This document shows, in pieces, positions 1-12,387 of a stretch of 64,000 bases of DNA. Location: contig JAYGXS010000005.1 in NCBI GenBank assembly GCA_036362985.1, forward strand, positions 31,679,516-31,743,515, given 5' to 3'. Every line of letters begins with the position of its first letter. Position 1 is the stretch's first letter. Under the pieces are notes generated by a model that saw nothing but the letters and a program-made list of their open reading frames with translations, made no database searches and had not been told where the DNA came from. The position numbers were made by a program, and so were the translations under genes. This stretch comes from Ligula intestinalis. Its lineage: Eukaryota; Platyhelminthes; Cestoda; Diphyllobothriidea; Diphyllobothriidae.

Positions 1-394
1 AAATGGCTGGAATGCTCTGGATGTTAAAAATATAGACGGTGACAAGTTTTTTTTCGACAGGACTATGAAGCACGCCTTGACCGGTTGTAAAACCAGCGCT
101 TGGTGCAAAGTGCAGCAAACGTCAAAAACTGCAGCCTGCCAGGGTAAGACACTCTCTCCTTGAAAGTCTGAATAGGTATATATGCACTCTTACAAAATGA
201 CCACTCTACAGTTATTGAACGAATACTGAATGACCATGATTACTATGATAGGCAGAAATGAATGACCTACAAAGACAAGGGGACTGAAATGGCAACTTCT
301 GGCCTTTAAGCTATCATCAGCCAGCCATGCCCAATTCCAAGCGTTGCGCCACCCGAAGTTTTGGCAGATTTGAATGCTTCATTTTATTCAATTG
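1..394. other. Anonymous non-coding sequence
   Basis: I see no coding signal, RNA gene or repeat in this stretch. Confidence 0.4.
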
Positions 395-414
395 TTAAAG
401 ACCCGGCGGCTTCG

Positions 415-480
415 GTAGGATTCAAACACACACCAGCAAGGGGAAGTCATCAGGATAGCCGAGACTCTAGCCACCTAAAT
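415..480 (-). repeat. tRNA-like SINE head (degenerate pol III promoter)
   Basis: On the minus strand a B-box-like string GTTTGAATCC (complement of 418-427) lies about 40 nt downstream of an A-box-like GGTGGCTAGAGTC near 462-475. Order and spacing are those of a tRNA-Ser/Leu-like head. It cannot be closed into a clean cloverleaf, so it is better read as a tRNA-derived SINE fragment or tRNA pseudogene than a working tRNA. Its 3' body is not delimited. Confidence 0.4.
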
Positions 481-521
481 CACGAGAACCTACTGCGAGC
501 CGCGGGTCAGATCTAACTGGA

Positions 522-596
522 AATGATACTGCTGGTTCAGGCGAATAAACATATTGTCCCAGCGATCGAGTCTTCTTCTTCTCAATGATACTGCTG
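522..596 (+). mobile_element. Tiny TTC-tailed inserted element, copy 1, with target-site duplication
   Basis: A 13-bp direct repeat AATGATACTGCTG occurs at 522-534 and 584-596. The 49 bp between them end in ATCGAGTCTTCTTCTTCTC and contain GTCCCAG, both shared with the copies at 907-1001 and 61501-61970. Compared with those, this copy lacks the GAAGCAATTGAG stretch after GTCCCAG. The direct repeat looks like a target-site duplication. There is no coding capacity. A SINE-like element moved by a LINE is the simplest reading. Confidence 0.7.
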
Positions 597-906
597 TTGC
601 CGACGATGGTGGTGATGGTGGTGAAAGGGAGAGGGATGACTAAATGTAATACAAAGGCAATAGAGAAACGACTTCGCAGGAGCAACCTTGTCTGTTGATT
701 TAATTGCGGCGAGCGCTAGTCGCTCCTGACAGGTGTAAGGTTAAAGTCCAACGATGCATATCAACTTTTTAACTGAGCCCACAAAGCTTAAAACCGACTG
801 ACTGATCGATATTCGAGGAGATTGAAAGACTGCGAGCCAGTTGCTTCTTTGACAGGAACGCTGGTCGGTAACCATTCTTTAAGCAACTAAGAGAGGTTTT
901 TACGAG

Positions 907-1001
907 ATTTTCGTACCAATAAAAGCGAACATGCGAGTCCCAGGAAGCAATTGAGAAGATCGAGTCTTCTTCTTCTTCTTCTTCTCATTTTCGTACCAAT
1001 A
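907..1001 (+). mobile_element. Tiny TTC-tailed inserted element, copy 2, with target-site duplication
   Basis: A perfect 15-bp direct repeat ATTTTCGTACCAATA flanks the insert (907-921 and 987-1001). The 65-bp body carries GCGAACAT, then GTCCCAGGAAGCAATTGAG, then GATCGAGTC followed by six TTC units and a final TC. AGAAGA and TCTTCT around a TCGAG loop form a small snapback hairpin at the 3' end. The core matches the copy at 61501-61970 almost base for base, which makes this the cleanest short copy. Confidence 0.75.
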
Positions 1002-2429
1002 TATCTTCGCACACTAGTTGCCAACAGGTGCAACATTCGGTCCATGATATCGGTGCGCACAATTTGTAGAAGGTGGTGGAGTTTCGTGAATACACAAACA
1101 CATTTCCAGTGAAAAAAGTTGGACGATCGACGAAAAGGTGCACATGGCTATCGATGAATGCCGGGTTTGGGTTCTTAAAAACGACCGATATTAAAGTCTG
1201 TTAACGGTACTGTTGGCCAGCATTTAAATATTTTTTTGATCATATACAATGTGTAATTATTTAGTCCGGAACTCCTTGCGATGTTATCGAAAAACTTCAC
1301 CGAGCTGAAAACACACATGTAGTGGGGGGAGGGGGTGGAGATGTAACAAAATATATGCAATAGAATAATGAAGATTGCCGATCAGTTTACCGATTAAACA
1401 GATTAGGAAAGTTCGAGAACTCGATGTATCTGTGCAGTTCTGAAAACAAGACAAACAACAGCTCAATGTATGGACGCTCAATTGAACTGTCAAGCAGTGG
1501 AGTCACTAAGAGAAGAAAAAGTTTAAGAAAAAATGGCAGCCGTTCAAATTTTAATTACATGAAACGAATAAATAGGTCCTCTGACGCCAATACATACACT
1601 CGAAACAATTCACCTATGTACAGACAAGGCCCTGCGATAAAACCGGAATGGTCTGAAAGTTTTAACTTGTGAGCGTCGAATAATTAATTCTTAAAGGGCC
1701 AGCAACGTGTATCTTTTAAATTAAGAGACATACATAGTGTGAATGCCATGAGAGTAACTGAACAACAACGACCATCGTACCTTCTATGGACCTCAATAAC
1801 AACAAAGATAGTTGAGATTGCTATGAACGACTAAGTGAACACTTCCCGTATTTTTATTTCCATTCCTACTTCCAAAGAAGCCAAGCCCTATGTTAACTAA
1901 TGGTTATTTGTTAAGAGTGAGGGAAAGTGAAGTAGTATAGGATGGGAAAGCTTAACAGTAAGTCTTTCGTTAAAAATACTCCATTACGTTAGATGTAAGA
2001 TAGGCAGACTGCCCTCTAAGGTTGATGTTCCTTCTTGGAACACAACAAGTAAGTCAGGTGGCAAAGAGTGAGTTCAGAAATAAAGTTCCCTGTCTCCCTT
2101 GTTTCGGCCGGTAATGTTATATCCTAAGGAACTGAACTTTCAAAAAACTTTCAAGAAAACTGAACTTTCAAAACTGTTATACCAACCAGAAAACCAACAG
2201 GGAAAGCCGGAGAACCCACTGATGAACCGGACTCCCCTCAGCTGTGTCAAACAGTGGCAGAGTACGGGTGAAACACGTCACTGGGCCTTTTAGTTAGATC
2301 ATGTGCTACCAGTTTGGTAAATTGCAACACCAATGTTCATCTGTACAAACTACTAGCAATTGTATGGCTGCTGGCGGGCCTGGAGAGTGAAGAAAGAGAT
2401 GCGATCGCTAGAATAAGAATTTTATTAAC
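1002..2429. other. Anonymous sequence
   Basis: No recognised gene. An 82-codon open frame at 1424-1672 (plus) is Ser/Asn/Arg-rich but resembles no family I know and has no visible exon context. Around 2127-2176 an ACTGAACTTTCAAAA string is repeated about 29 bp apart. Confidence 0.4.
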
Positions 2430-2880
2430 TCGATCTTTCGGATTCCATCCTCAAAGGAAATAACACAAATCTATACACGGGAGGTTGCAGTTTTTATAGG
2501 ACACACTCGCTACGCTACTGCATACCCATGACAATAAATGGCTCCCCTTCCCCTATCGAGGATAGTTGCCCGCCCGTGCAATAATTTCATCATGGCCGAT
2601 GCGAAGGTGGCGAATTACCTTGGGCAAACTGAGCCTCAGCACCGAATATGGTTTGAGTAGGTTGGTGCACTTCTTTGTAAACTGGCGCCTCGCAAACCAT
2701 GATACAAGCAACTGGCGGCTCACACGACTGTCACCTCTAACGAGAATTTCGACCTCATCAAATTTTAATGTGTGGCCGGGTCTCATCAATGGGTGAGTTA
2801 CGTGAGCGACCGGTGAACATTCGTAATGAAATTCAAATTCTCGTCTAAAGTTGGCGTTCGTGGGGGCGACAGGCGAAAAA
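2430..2880 (-). pseudogene. Penelope-like element 3' end: GIY-YIG-region C-terminus plus 3' UTR
   Basis: Minus-strand translation from about 2880 to 2553 gives a segment with SPVAHVTHPL, GHTLKFDEVEIL, RVSRQLLVSWF and PYSVLRL. This is the pattern seen in the C-terminal GIY-YIG endonuclease extension of Penelope-like retroelements (S-x-x-x-H, then GH-x-F-x-F/D, then an RE/RQLLE-x-W helix and Y-x-x-LR). A stop near 2553 is followed by about 120 nt of 3' UTR ending in GATGGAATCCGAAAGATC and AATAAAATT. The RT domain is absent, so only a 5'-truncated tail survives. No start codon is expected. The family assignment comes from remembered PLE consensus features, not a search. Confidence 0.6.
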
Positions 2881-5207
2881 AAACTTTATTATGTCGCGAT
2901 CGCCCTTTTTTAGCGGAACCAACCTTTTTGGCAACCTGCATTCATTCCGATTGAGACATGCTGTGTCTGACTCGAACTTTTTCGTCGCGTGATCCTTTAC
3001 GGCCACAAACGCCCTTAAGAAAACTAAAAACTTACTTCAGAGGTATGGGCTAATGATGGATCTAACGAGCTTAATCCGTTCCGGCACCGAGCTTGATAGG
3101 TGGAACACGTAGCCAATAAAACTGCATCATTTCAATGATTGGCTGCAGGCGCGTGAGAACCCCTACACTGCGAACAAAACTCAACAGCGGACATAGGCAC
3201 ACATACACGCGCACTGATAGCTCTTTAAATGAGCAGAAGCTTGTCAACTGAAACAACGTTCCTGCTAGAGGCTCGCTCGTTACCTTAAATGCTGGCAGAT
3301 AGCGCTGCTCGGCACCTGAGGCTCCAATGAATGAGTAGAGGAGCTCAGTGTGCTTCATTGCTAATTATGTGAGCATACACACTCTACTCAGATGGCCAAC
3401 CAATGGCAATCTTTGACAATTTGAAAGGCGTAATGATTTTGACAATCAACCTCGAGCAAAGAATTCATAGATTGGCAAACAGAAATTCAACTCCAAGGCT
3501 TATAACGGTACTAGGCTATAGGAAAAGAAAGCAGTTCCAAAGTCAGAAATACGAGGGACGATGCATCGGCACTGGGGCTGTGAATACAAAGCACTATCAG
3601 GCAAACCAAAGGACTAAAACTGAGATAAACCATCAGATGGTGAGAAAACGGACAAACGAGACTTGTAGATAGGACAAAAATCGAGCGACTAGTTAGCTAC
3701 AAGCGGAGTATGGGATATCACTGTCGAGATGTTGACACAAATCAAGGAGCCACGTCTAAAAGAAGATCTCCCTTCTTCTCAGTGCACAGAAAATTTTAAA
3801 ATCCTACCATCAGCAGCAAGGGAGTTGAGGAGGCTGACGGAGCTTGCTTGATTCAGGCAAACTTGAAGGTAAGTGAAATTCCTACGGCAACACGAAATTT
3901 GCCAAGCAAAAGCATAAGCAGACCAGTTATTCAGCGCCAACAAATTGTCTGCAAACGTCAAATGGTCCCTAATTTTACACGAAACGGACAATAGAGTTCA
4001 CCGGCCGACAGAGCAAAAATATCTGCCCACATTCTAACACAAGAGCTCAGTCAATAGGCAAAATTAACTTTAATAATTCACACAAATCCCAAAAACTGTG
4101 CCCTGAATCTACTTGTAGAAGTCTCATTTGCTCAACAATCTTCTTCCGTAGAACTAATAGATCCACACAAAAAGTTATGTTTGACGGCAGATCACAGGTA
4201 ACCGTGCTTGTCACACAGACACACCTGCAATGAACATGAACTTTTGCTGGTAGTTAATCGTGTATTTTCTCACAAAGACAGCTATAAGTACACGATGCCG
4301 CACACGACAAAGGGTGCGATTAGCGCGCAAAGTGATTTGTACTGAGTGCATCGGCAGAGCGTGGTGACCCCAGGGTACAAATTTACAGTCACATGTCCCA
4401 GAAGACTTCACACGCTTCAATTTCTCAGGGAGTTGACCGCAATAGGCAGGGCCTACTACAACCTAAGGCTCTTTGTTCACCTGGGTGGAAGAACCCCACA
4501 AAAGATATAAACTTTGCCTCCTTAGTGAAATGAGCAGAAATCCAGTTCTGTGATCAGCCAACATGCGTTAGGCCACATTCAAATTAACGACCACCAACAG
4601 ACCTGAATGCTAACTGGATTAGCCGAGAGCGGCCCGAAGTTTTTAAAGCACGCACATAGCATGAATAGTATAAACAATCTTAAAAAATAATGATGTTTTG
4701 GCAAAGGTGCTTTCCGGGTAAGCAAACGAGCACCCCGGATGCTAGCGGAGCCGACAGATTTCGATTATGTAAGCCAGGGCAGTGTTCTAAAGGATGGTGG
4801 CGTCGCAACGTTTAGAATCCAAATCAAGTCAATTTTCACAGATGGAGATAGCGGTTGGTTTGGGCGTAGTTAAGCCTACATTTAGATGCGCATCGATGAA
4901 ATCTTTTTTGATTTCAGGTAGGATACGCCCTGTTGGATTTCTTTAGGCGAACCAGTCGACAACAAGGTACGCTGCAAGACGTTTCCGACTCTTTTGACTA
5001 ATTAACAGCCAAACGGTAAATAAAGATACGGTTGCTATCATCGTCTACCTAGTATCCTGAAAAACACTGTATCATAGTTATAATAAGGAATGTTAAGGGC
5101 GACGTTGATGGCTTTCTAATTAGAGTATGGGATTAGGAACGTTCTAGAAAAAAATATTGTGCCCTACACATAACTCCGCGAAATGAAATGGTGCTATGTC
5201 CTCACAC
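2881..5207. other. Anonymous sequence
   Basis: Short open frames (for example 3071-3358 minus and 3403-3672 plus) lack recognisable domains. I see no RT, transposase or tRNA-like signal. Confidence 0.4.
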
Positions 5208-5362
5208 TAACATAAACCTAACCCATAGCCTTAGTCTTAGTCCTAACCCTAACCAAATGTAGAGTCCTAAAATTATCACCAACCAAGTCCTAGCCCTACA
5301 TACAATTCTAACCTTAATAATAAACTTTAAAAAACCTGATTTTCACCCTTAATTTAATCCTA
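5208..5362. repeat. CCTAA-rich degenerate tract (telomere-like)
   Basis: A run of loosely repeated CCTAACC, CCTTAGT and CCTAACCCTAACC strings at 5214-5256 continues as dispersed CCTAA or CCTTAA words to about 5362. The pure piece is only about two CCCTAA units. It may be a decayed interstitial telomeric tract or just low-complexity sequence. Confidence 0.35.
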
Positions 5363-8300
5363 ATTTGTCCGGAATCTGAAGCGAAACAACCTGTTTGCGT
5401 GCCCTTTTTAGGGAGCCATACAAGATATCCATACTAAAGGACGTTTTCATAGACCCATTCTTACAGTGAATATAAAGAGTTTGAGAAACCTAACATCAAA
5501 CAACATCTGATGAGAGAGGGAAACCAGAAGAAAATGTGTTTGATTTAAAAAAATTGAATCTCTGTTCTTATCCTGGAACAGTACGAAACCGCAGGGACGC
5601 CAGATACAGGCCTGGCATGAGGTTTTCCAAATCCACACATATTTTAATATATTAGACATCCACTTAATTAACAGAAGTGGACAGAAGGACTACGTTTGAA
5701 GGGCAAGTAGCCCCAACTTGGACCTCAACACCCAACGAAAATAGCCTTTCGACGGATGCTATCGAAAGATTCTGCAAATAAGCACAACTCAAAAACATAC
5801 CGGCTCTCCAGGTAGGCGTGTAATTTTCCCTTGTTCTGTTTTGCTATCACACTGATACTAAAGCGGACACTACAATTATTTCCTGTGAGGACTTGCACGC
5901 CCAAAATCCAAAAAAATTATGCCTACGTCGTGTCCCTGCCCTGCGATACAGAGGCAAACTGGGTTTCGGTAGGCCGGAGGTTTTCGATCCAAGCAATCTG
6001 GTTGAGCTTGTGAGGATCAATGGCACCGACGTGAGTAATCGGAGATACTAGACGAGTTGTGTCGCTTGTGATGTTAACTTATGTAGGCAATATCACTCTC
6101 TTCTCTTAGATAGGACACAGAACCAGCTGCCATCGCAACACGAGTCGACAGCCTTTCTGGGGAAGAACTGAGCTCAGCGCAACCTGTTTACAGTTATAAA
6201 AGGCAGCAGTGTTGGTAGGAAAACTTCTTAAAAACCCGACTGGTGTACCGCGACTGATAGGGGACATCCATCCCCACCAGATTAACATTAAACCAAAGAC
6301 CTCGACGCAAAACACATTCCTCTCTCTAGAAAGCGGCAACAACACATTAATGAGTTAGACAAACCAACTGCATTTGCATCAACGAACAGCATAGAGGTGC
6401 CACACTGAGCTGTCTCTTAAACCTGGACTCAAAAATACGCCCCTGAGGACTTGATAAAATACACGTCATTCTGACACAAAGTTCTTGATATTTTCCGACT
6501 AAAAATACGCCGTTTCTGGTTCTTCGAAAATAAGCTTAAATACCCACTGATTACGATCTGGGTCATCGACAATAGCCTTAGTAGTCAGAAGTTTGACCCA
6601 GATTTGTCAGAAATCGATATCAGCCTTCTGAAGTTTCGTTATAATAATCATGTTGTGTCATCACAGTGATTGAATTTAATTAACTATAAGAAGGGTACGT
6701 TCGTCTTCTGCCGATAGGCACAAATATTGTACATAGTCACTTATGGAAGGACCAGAGTTTGATTGAAAAAACATAATGATGAGCAAATAATTCATGAAAT
6801 GGCACTCATGAACACCAGCACCATGACCTTGGAAACTGCAAAGCCGGGGGATACCGTTCAGTGATATTTATTCGAGGTCTCGTGAGCTTTGCAGAACTGA
6901 TATAAGGATCAACTCTGCTTAAGTTCTAACCATTTGTTGTGGGTGTGCAGACGTTGAACTCCTGCTTTTTCTGTAGGATCGGAAGTAGGTCGGAGTATCT
7001 GGGAGAACTCAAAACGTTATATATTTATGTAATAGAAGTCTTCTGACTTCAGCTACTTAGACAACTAATGGAGCGCATGTCAAATAGCTCCAATTTACTT
7101 TCACATTTTCACACAACGTGGCTAAACATACACGTGATTAGTTAAGCACCTCAAGCATGTCGACGACCCAAGGATGTTTCTTCTCACAAGATAAAACGGT
7201 TGATTTCAAGAGAAAACTGTAAACGCTCATCACTGGTTAACCATTTCTCCCCTGAGGTTATTGTCAGTGTAGAAATGCCCTCTATGTATATGCTGAAAGA
7301 CGATTCCAGTGACAATTTGGCCACATTATAGTCTCAGGTACACAGAATAGTGCTATTTAGATTTTTTAATGATTCAAGGTCAATAAGCTTTCGATAATAA
7401 AAACCAGATCATCTCACATTGAATAACTGAAAATACAACACATCATGTATGCTCAGTAACCATAATCCAAAGGCAGCGACTTTAAAGAGTAAAGCGATTA
7501 AAAATCAAAGCGCTTATTACGGAAAAGATATTTTATTAGCTGGGAGAATTACTGCTGGTGCAATTGGCGGAGCACTTTAAAATGCAACCACTGTGATTAT
7601 AAAACTGGGCTGCATAACAGCCAATACAACATGCAAATGCTCGCAGGAGAACTAGTATCGGATCCAACAAGTCTTCCTGCTAAAATTTCCCATAACGTTT
7701 GAAACATATTTGTAACTTATAAATAAGATGCTACCTTCATGTACGTTCGTCAAAGACAACCGGCCTGGGCGGGAGTCAAACAGAGGGGTAGTACGCGGCA
7801 GATACAGTCTTGAAACGACAGATCCGACACGGACGCAGAAGATAATTCCTTCATTGGGGTTATTAAAACGCACTTTAATACTCGCAGGATGTTCATAGAA
7901 TGGTGGACCAAAAGGCTGACAACTGACGAAATAATTCGATCAACCTGGGACAGAGGGGGATAATTTTGCAGTAACGCAGTCGTAAGGTGGTCTGTAGGGC
8001 ACTTTGCATTTATGCATTCTTATTTTGCTTTGTATGCACCAGTAAGTGCACAGCAGTAGTGTTTGTACAGTGTATCACCGCGCCCTTGACCATATAAACT
8101 CAGGCAGACTCAATTTTTCATCGAAACAAAAATGTGTGCATGCTTGCTTAACTGCAGACCAGTTTATATAAAAGGTTTAGAGAGTTCTTGCCAACCAAAA
8201 AGCAATAAAATTGTTTTAAAAAATGTTAAGAGGCATACCAATAGTTGATTCCACACGAATTTCTTTGGTAGGGGAATATTTTTAAATTCTCTTAAAGGTT

Positions 8301-8720
8301 TTCATCAAGGTACTGAACCAAATTCAACTGTCCTTATGTACTTTGCTGCCAAAGTAGACCCTTTAATGGCTATGGAGAAGAGGTTCATGAAGAAATACAC
8401 TTTAATTTTATAGGCTTTAAAATTGTCTTGAAAGCCATAGAAATTGCGTGTTAGTGTCAGTCTGAAGGAGCACCTCCCGCACATATGCGAGGCCCCTGCC
8501 CTACATATGGCTCACAAATAACTATGTTCGCGGTGTCTATGCTGCTGTCCGTGGTGTTGGGGTTCGGACTATAATGTTTCTAATGAACCATTAAATGCAT
8601 AACCTGCTGCATCTAGCTGTTTTATTCATATTTCTTCGTAGTTAATTTTCTAGAAACGCTTGAGACCAGTTTTCGTCGACCTTTAATGAACCTCTGGGCA
8701 CGGAGAGAAGAGTAATTTTC
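5363..8720. other. Anonymous AT-rich sequence
   Basis: No family-level match in any frame. Open frames stay under 80 codons. Confidence 0.4.
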
Positions 8721-8723
8721 ACG

Positions 8724-8755
8724 AAAAATCATAAATCATAAAATCATAAATCAAG
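8724..8755. repeat. AATCATA microsatellite-like run
   Basis: Four tandem imperfect units of AAATCATA. Confidence 0.5.
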
Positions 8756-10555
8756 TAAGTTTGAACAGAAAGCACCTTCTTTCACATGCGATTACATCAA
8801 ACTCCATGCGTAAATTTGTGCCAGTTAATATAAAAGCCATGTCAACACTACACACTAGCTAAATGTGAATGATTGGCATATATTCGCAGTGAGAAAAATA
8901 ACAAACAACACTTGGTCAAGTAAAGGTCTGAAAAAATTCTACAAATATGGATAAATCCAGACGTTTATAAAATATCTACCATGTGAATGATGCACCATGT
9001 AATGCATGACAACAATTACCATGGTAAATATCCTTATAACATGTTTTAGAGACAGCACCTCCTAACCATTTTAAATTAATCCAAATCGACGAAAACGGGG
9101 CTATTTAAATACTAAAAATACTCGTTTAATTGATATAATGCTTCGAAAAATAAATAACTAACTTTATCAAAATAACTGGTAAAAAGCTTCCCGGGTAGTT
9201 TTTCACATAGCGCGCTGTTACTTAGGGCGATATAACAAACAGTACAAAAGTTACTTGAATAGACTAAAATCTGCTTTTTCCGCTAGCATCTAAGTATACC
9301 CCTAAATAAAATGCTTAGTCGCCTCAGATCTCCTGGCCTCATCAATATTTGAGTAAGTAAGTGAAATGCCTCAAAAATATTGAAGCATCTGCAATAATTT
9401 AAAACGCTTTTTTTCTAAATCACAAGATAAAGAAACCTTAACTTGAAAAAAAATTGCTCAGCATCGATAAATGCAGTTACCCACACTGGTAAAAAGGGAT
9501 ATTTGCCTCTATCTAGCTTCGCCTGATGACTGCTTAAATTTAATGAACGTATTCGGAGATGGGTCGTGGTAGCAAATTCAAAAAATTCAAAAAAATCCAG
9601 AAAAAGTGCAGTTTTATTCCAATGCATCAGGATTGTAAGTGGTCTTCGCACCACAGTTACCTATAATTCAAAAAAACTAGATAACATTTACTTAGATGTG
9701 TTGCATGTTACAAGGAGTACAAGGTGCCCTTTAATTTCAAAATTTGGGCTGTGGAAAAAATAAATACAGTCAATAAATGATCACAGCTGCGCATACATGC
9801 ATCCGATTTGGAACGATGCGTCCTTCTAAACAACAGTCAACAATCTTACATAAATAGGGTGAGCTGAGAAAGTGGCGGCAAATGTATTATCTAAGGGAAG
9901 TCTGTTATAACGGGTGCCTAGGGCGAGGTATTGCCGACCAATGACGTCCTGTTTGAGTCACCAAAGAGAGAACACGACACGAAGGGTGCAATGGCAGAGG
10001 TATTTTTGTGTTTAAGGTACAAACAATTTAGGGAAACCAACGGGTGTAACGATGTCCATTGAGCCAATCAGATTTCCCTCTGAGACGGTGACCAGTCCCA
10101 TTGGTTGATTGACTCAGTGGATGACAGTGGTTTAAACTGTGAATTATCGATCGCTTTGACGGCTTTTGTACATTCGCCCGTGTAGGCCAATTGATAGCCT
10201 GCTTGGGTTGTGGCCATGCTTCGCAAGCTACTGCTTGCTAAGCTGTTCGTTAGGCCTGCCTAACACCTCCCCTCTGAAGACAAATCGTAAGATTTTAGGT
10301 TCGGGTTCACTTGTGACGGAACCATTCGCATTCTTTTCTGGCATGGTCGCCTAGAGGCTGAAGTTCGTGCCTTTTTAGCACTGAGGTCCCTCGTGGAGAG
10401 GTTTGGAGAGTTGGCGGCAGTCGCGGGAGAGGAGGATGGGGATTTTGTTGAAGCACCACGTCTTTTTTAGCATGCCCCTGCGGGTTGACCGACCAGGTGT
10501 TTGCGGGGGCTTGGAAGTTGATAGTGCTTTCACAACGTGGTGCCTTACTTCTAGA
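8756..10555. other. Anonymous sequence
   Basis: AT-rich to about 9800, then more GC-balanced. No defensible gene or element. Confidence 0.4.
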
Positions 10556-10815
10556 GTTTATGAAAGGGCCGCCGACAAGGCACGCTCTCAAATGCCTTCT
10601 TGAAGTCAAAAAAGATTACATCAACTGGATGACCCTGCTCTGTGGCTTTTATCATCTTTCCTGCGAGTAAAAACTACTCGCAAGCCATCCATGCCCACGG
10701 CGAAAACCGCGCCAGGTAGCGCAAATATGTTCTACTGCTCCAGACGTCATCAACTGTCTCTTAATAAGTTACTTCATGATCTTGCACAAAATGCGAGTTA
10801 AAATAAAACTGAACC
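10556..10815 (-). pseudogene. Reverse transcriptase fragment (non-LTR, CR1/jockey-like)
   Basis: Read on the minus strand, overlapping frames give ILCKIMK.LIKRQLM, then a GFRRGHG string, then TEQGHPVDVIFFDFKKAFES and VPCRRPFHKL. These correspond to RT motif 2 (the KVMEKLIK-type helix), the HGFR turn and motif A (FDFKKAFD-x-VP). At least one frameshift separates the first two parts, and a stop follows the last. No YADD box is present. The closest in-window relatives are the RTs of families C and C-like, which have KVMEKVIKKQLM and DFKKAFDSVP at the same positions. It is a short dead scrap with no delimited ends. Confidence 0.6.
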
Positions 10816-12037
10816 TGAAACTAAGCGCATGGTAATTTTTATGATTCCAGCCTGGATCCTCCTTTATGGATCAGGGAGATAAGGACGGTTTTTTTACTCC
10901 TGTGGTATTTCACCTTCATCCATCTACTTTAAGAATATACTGGGCATCGGTTCATGCACTATCTAGCCCGAGTGACTTGGCACATATTAGACAGGTTCAT
11001 TCTGTCCTTATCGATGCAGGCAAGAAGTCAAAGACCTATTCTTCTGCAAAGGTTTCCAAATTATGTCGGTATTGGTGTACGGGAGTAGGGGACTTCGCTT
11101 CATGGGTGAATTCAGACTGAAAGAAGCCAGGGCGGACTTAGACTTATTTTTGGTCATACTTCTCCAGTACGCCCTTTTTGGAACCAAAAATTTGGAATCG
11201 GGTCACGATGCCTTAGGTTGTTGCGTATTGATCCGTATAAGATCTTGGGATGCACCAATGAATTCTGCAGCATGGTTAGTTCATCGTTTTTACGGGATCT
11301 TTTTGCCCCCTCCCCCCTGCAGATATGCCGCTGTCATTTATATTCCTATAAGAAGTCGACACTGCCCGTCATTCGAAAACGTTTGCACATTTTTTATTCT
11401 TTTACAGGAGGCCTGAAGTTCACGGTTTATTCATAGTGGACAGTTGCACACTTTCAGACTGTTCACTAACTTTTTGCCTATCTTGAATGTGGCATGAGCT
11501 ACCACTGTCTCGTTCAGTTGGAGCGTGTCGTTTAGCAGCTCTTTAAATTATCGAGGTTCACCACTTTCGAAGTAGGTGCGTTTAAATCGAATAGACACTG
11601 AATAACTTTAAACTTTTTGGCGGTCGAGGGAAACTCTTCATATATGTTCAGGCATATATTTATCTGAAGACCCCGAGGGCTTCATGGGAATTGCATGTGG
11701 CATCATATTAACGTTAGGGTGTTTCCCCTTTCCATCTTGTCTCGATCACAAGCTACATGGCAGAACATAAAGTGGAGGCCCATTTATGATTGGAATGAAA
11801 ACGTTAGGGTATTAGCCGGACCAAATGCTAGCAATGTTTTGAGGCTTTCCTAAGGCTTCGAGTCCAGCCAAATGTTTTTGTTTGTTATCTCTGACCACAC
11901 ACACAGGCGATAAATGTCCACGTGGGATGACCCTAAACTCTGGAGAGCAAACAGATGCACGCGCTTGATCGCGCGCGCCACTGGTCGCAGTTGTCCCAAT
12001 GCGCCAATCAAGCTACAGGCAAATGTGCACTAGACAC
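10816..12037. other. Anonymous sequence
   Basis: Several overlapping short open frames (10866-11436) have no recognisable domain. Confidence 0.4.
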
Positions 12038-12072
12038 TCGCTGGAATAAGCTGCCCAAAAGTATTAAAACCC

Positions 12073-12082
12073 NNNNNNNNNN
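12073..12082. other. Assembly gap (10 N)
   Basis: The flanks match family B sequence that lies about 90 bp apart in the copy at 25450-25540, so 10 N understates the missing bases. Confidence 0.95.
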
Positions 12083-12387
12083 GGAATCTCTCTTTCACTC
12101 TGATGGTGTTCGTGGACTTTGAACCCCGCGAGGCTTCATGCTGAAGATAATGCTGCTGAAGCAGCAGCCCGCAGTCTGCTAACCCTTCAGCTGATAGCGC
12201 GCAACTTTTGCCAACAACCATTGAAGGAAGACTGAGAACACTGTGTTCTTGTGCCAACCCTCTCCGTCTGGAACTGATGTTTTTAAATGATATGAAACAT
12301 TTCTCCTGCTGATGAGTCAACTCAGCTTACAACTGTACATTTATTCCGTTTGTATCATACCTTTGAAGGCAGGTTTTTTTTCACTTG

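Noticed and set aside
1424..1672. 82-aa Ser/Asn/Arg-rich ORF, possible host exon
   Set aside because: No recognisable domain, splice context or second exon; cannot be supported from sequence alone.
3758..3782. AGAAGATCTCCCTTCTTCTC hairpin as a copy of the tiny element
   Set aside because: Lacks the GTCCCAG core and has no flanking duplication.
4388..4410. CATGTCCCAGAAGACTTCAC as a fourth copy of the tiny TTC element
   Set aside because: Only a short match, no ATCGAGTC(TTC) end and no flanking direct repeat.
12290..12330. CTGATGAGTCAACTCAG in the family B UTR as a hammerhead core
   Set aside because: No GAAA box follows and the string is a simple self-complementary hairpin.
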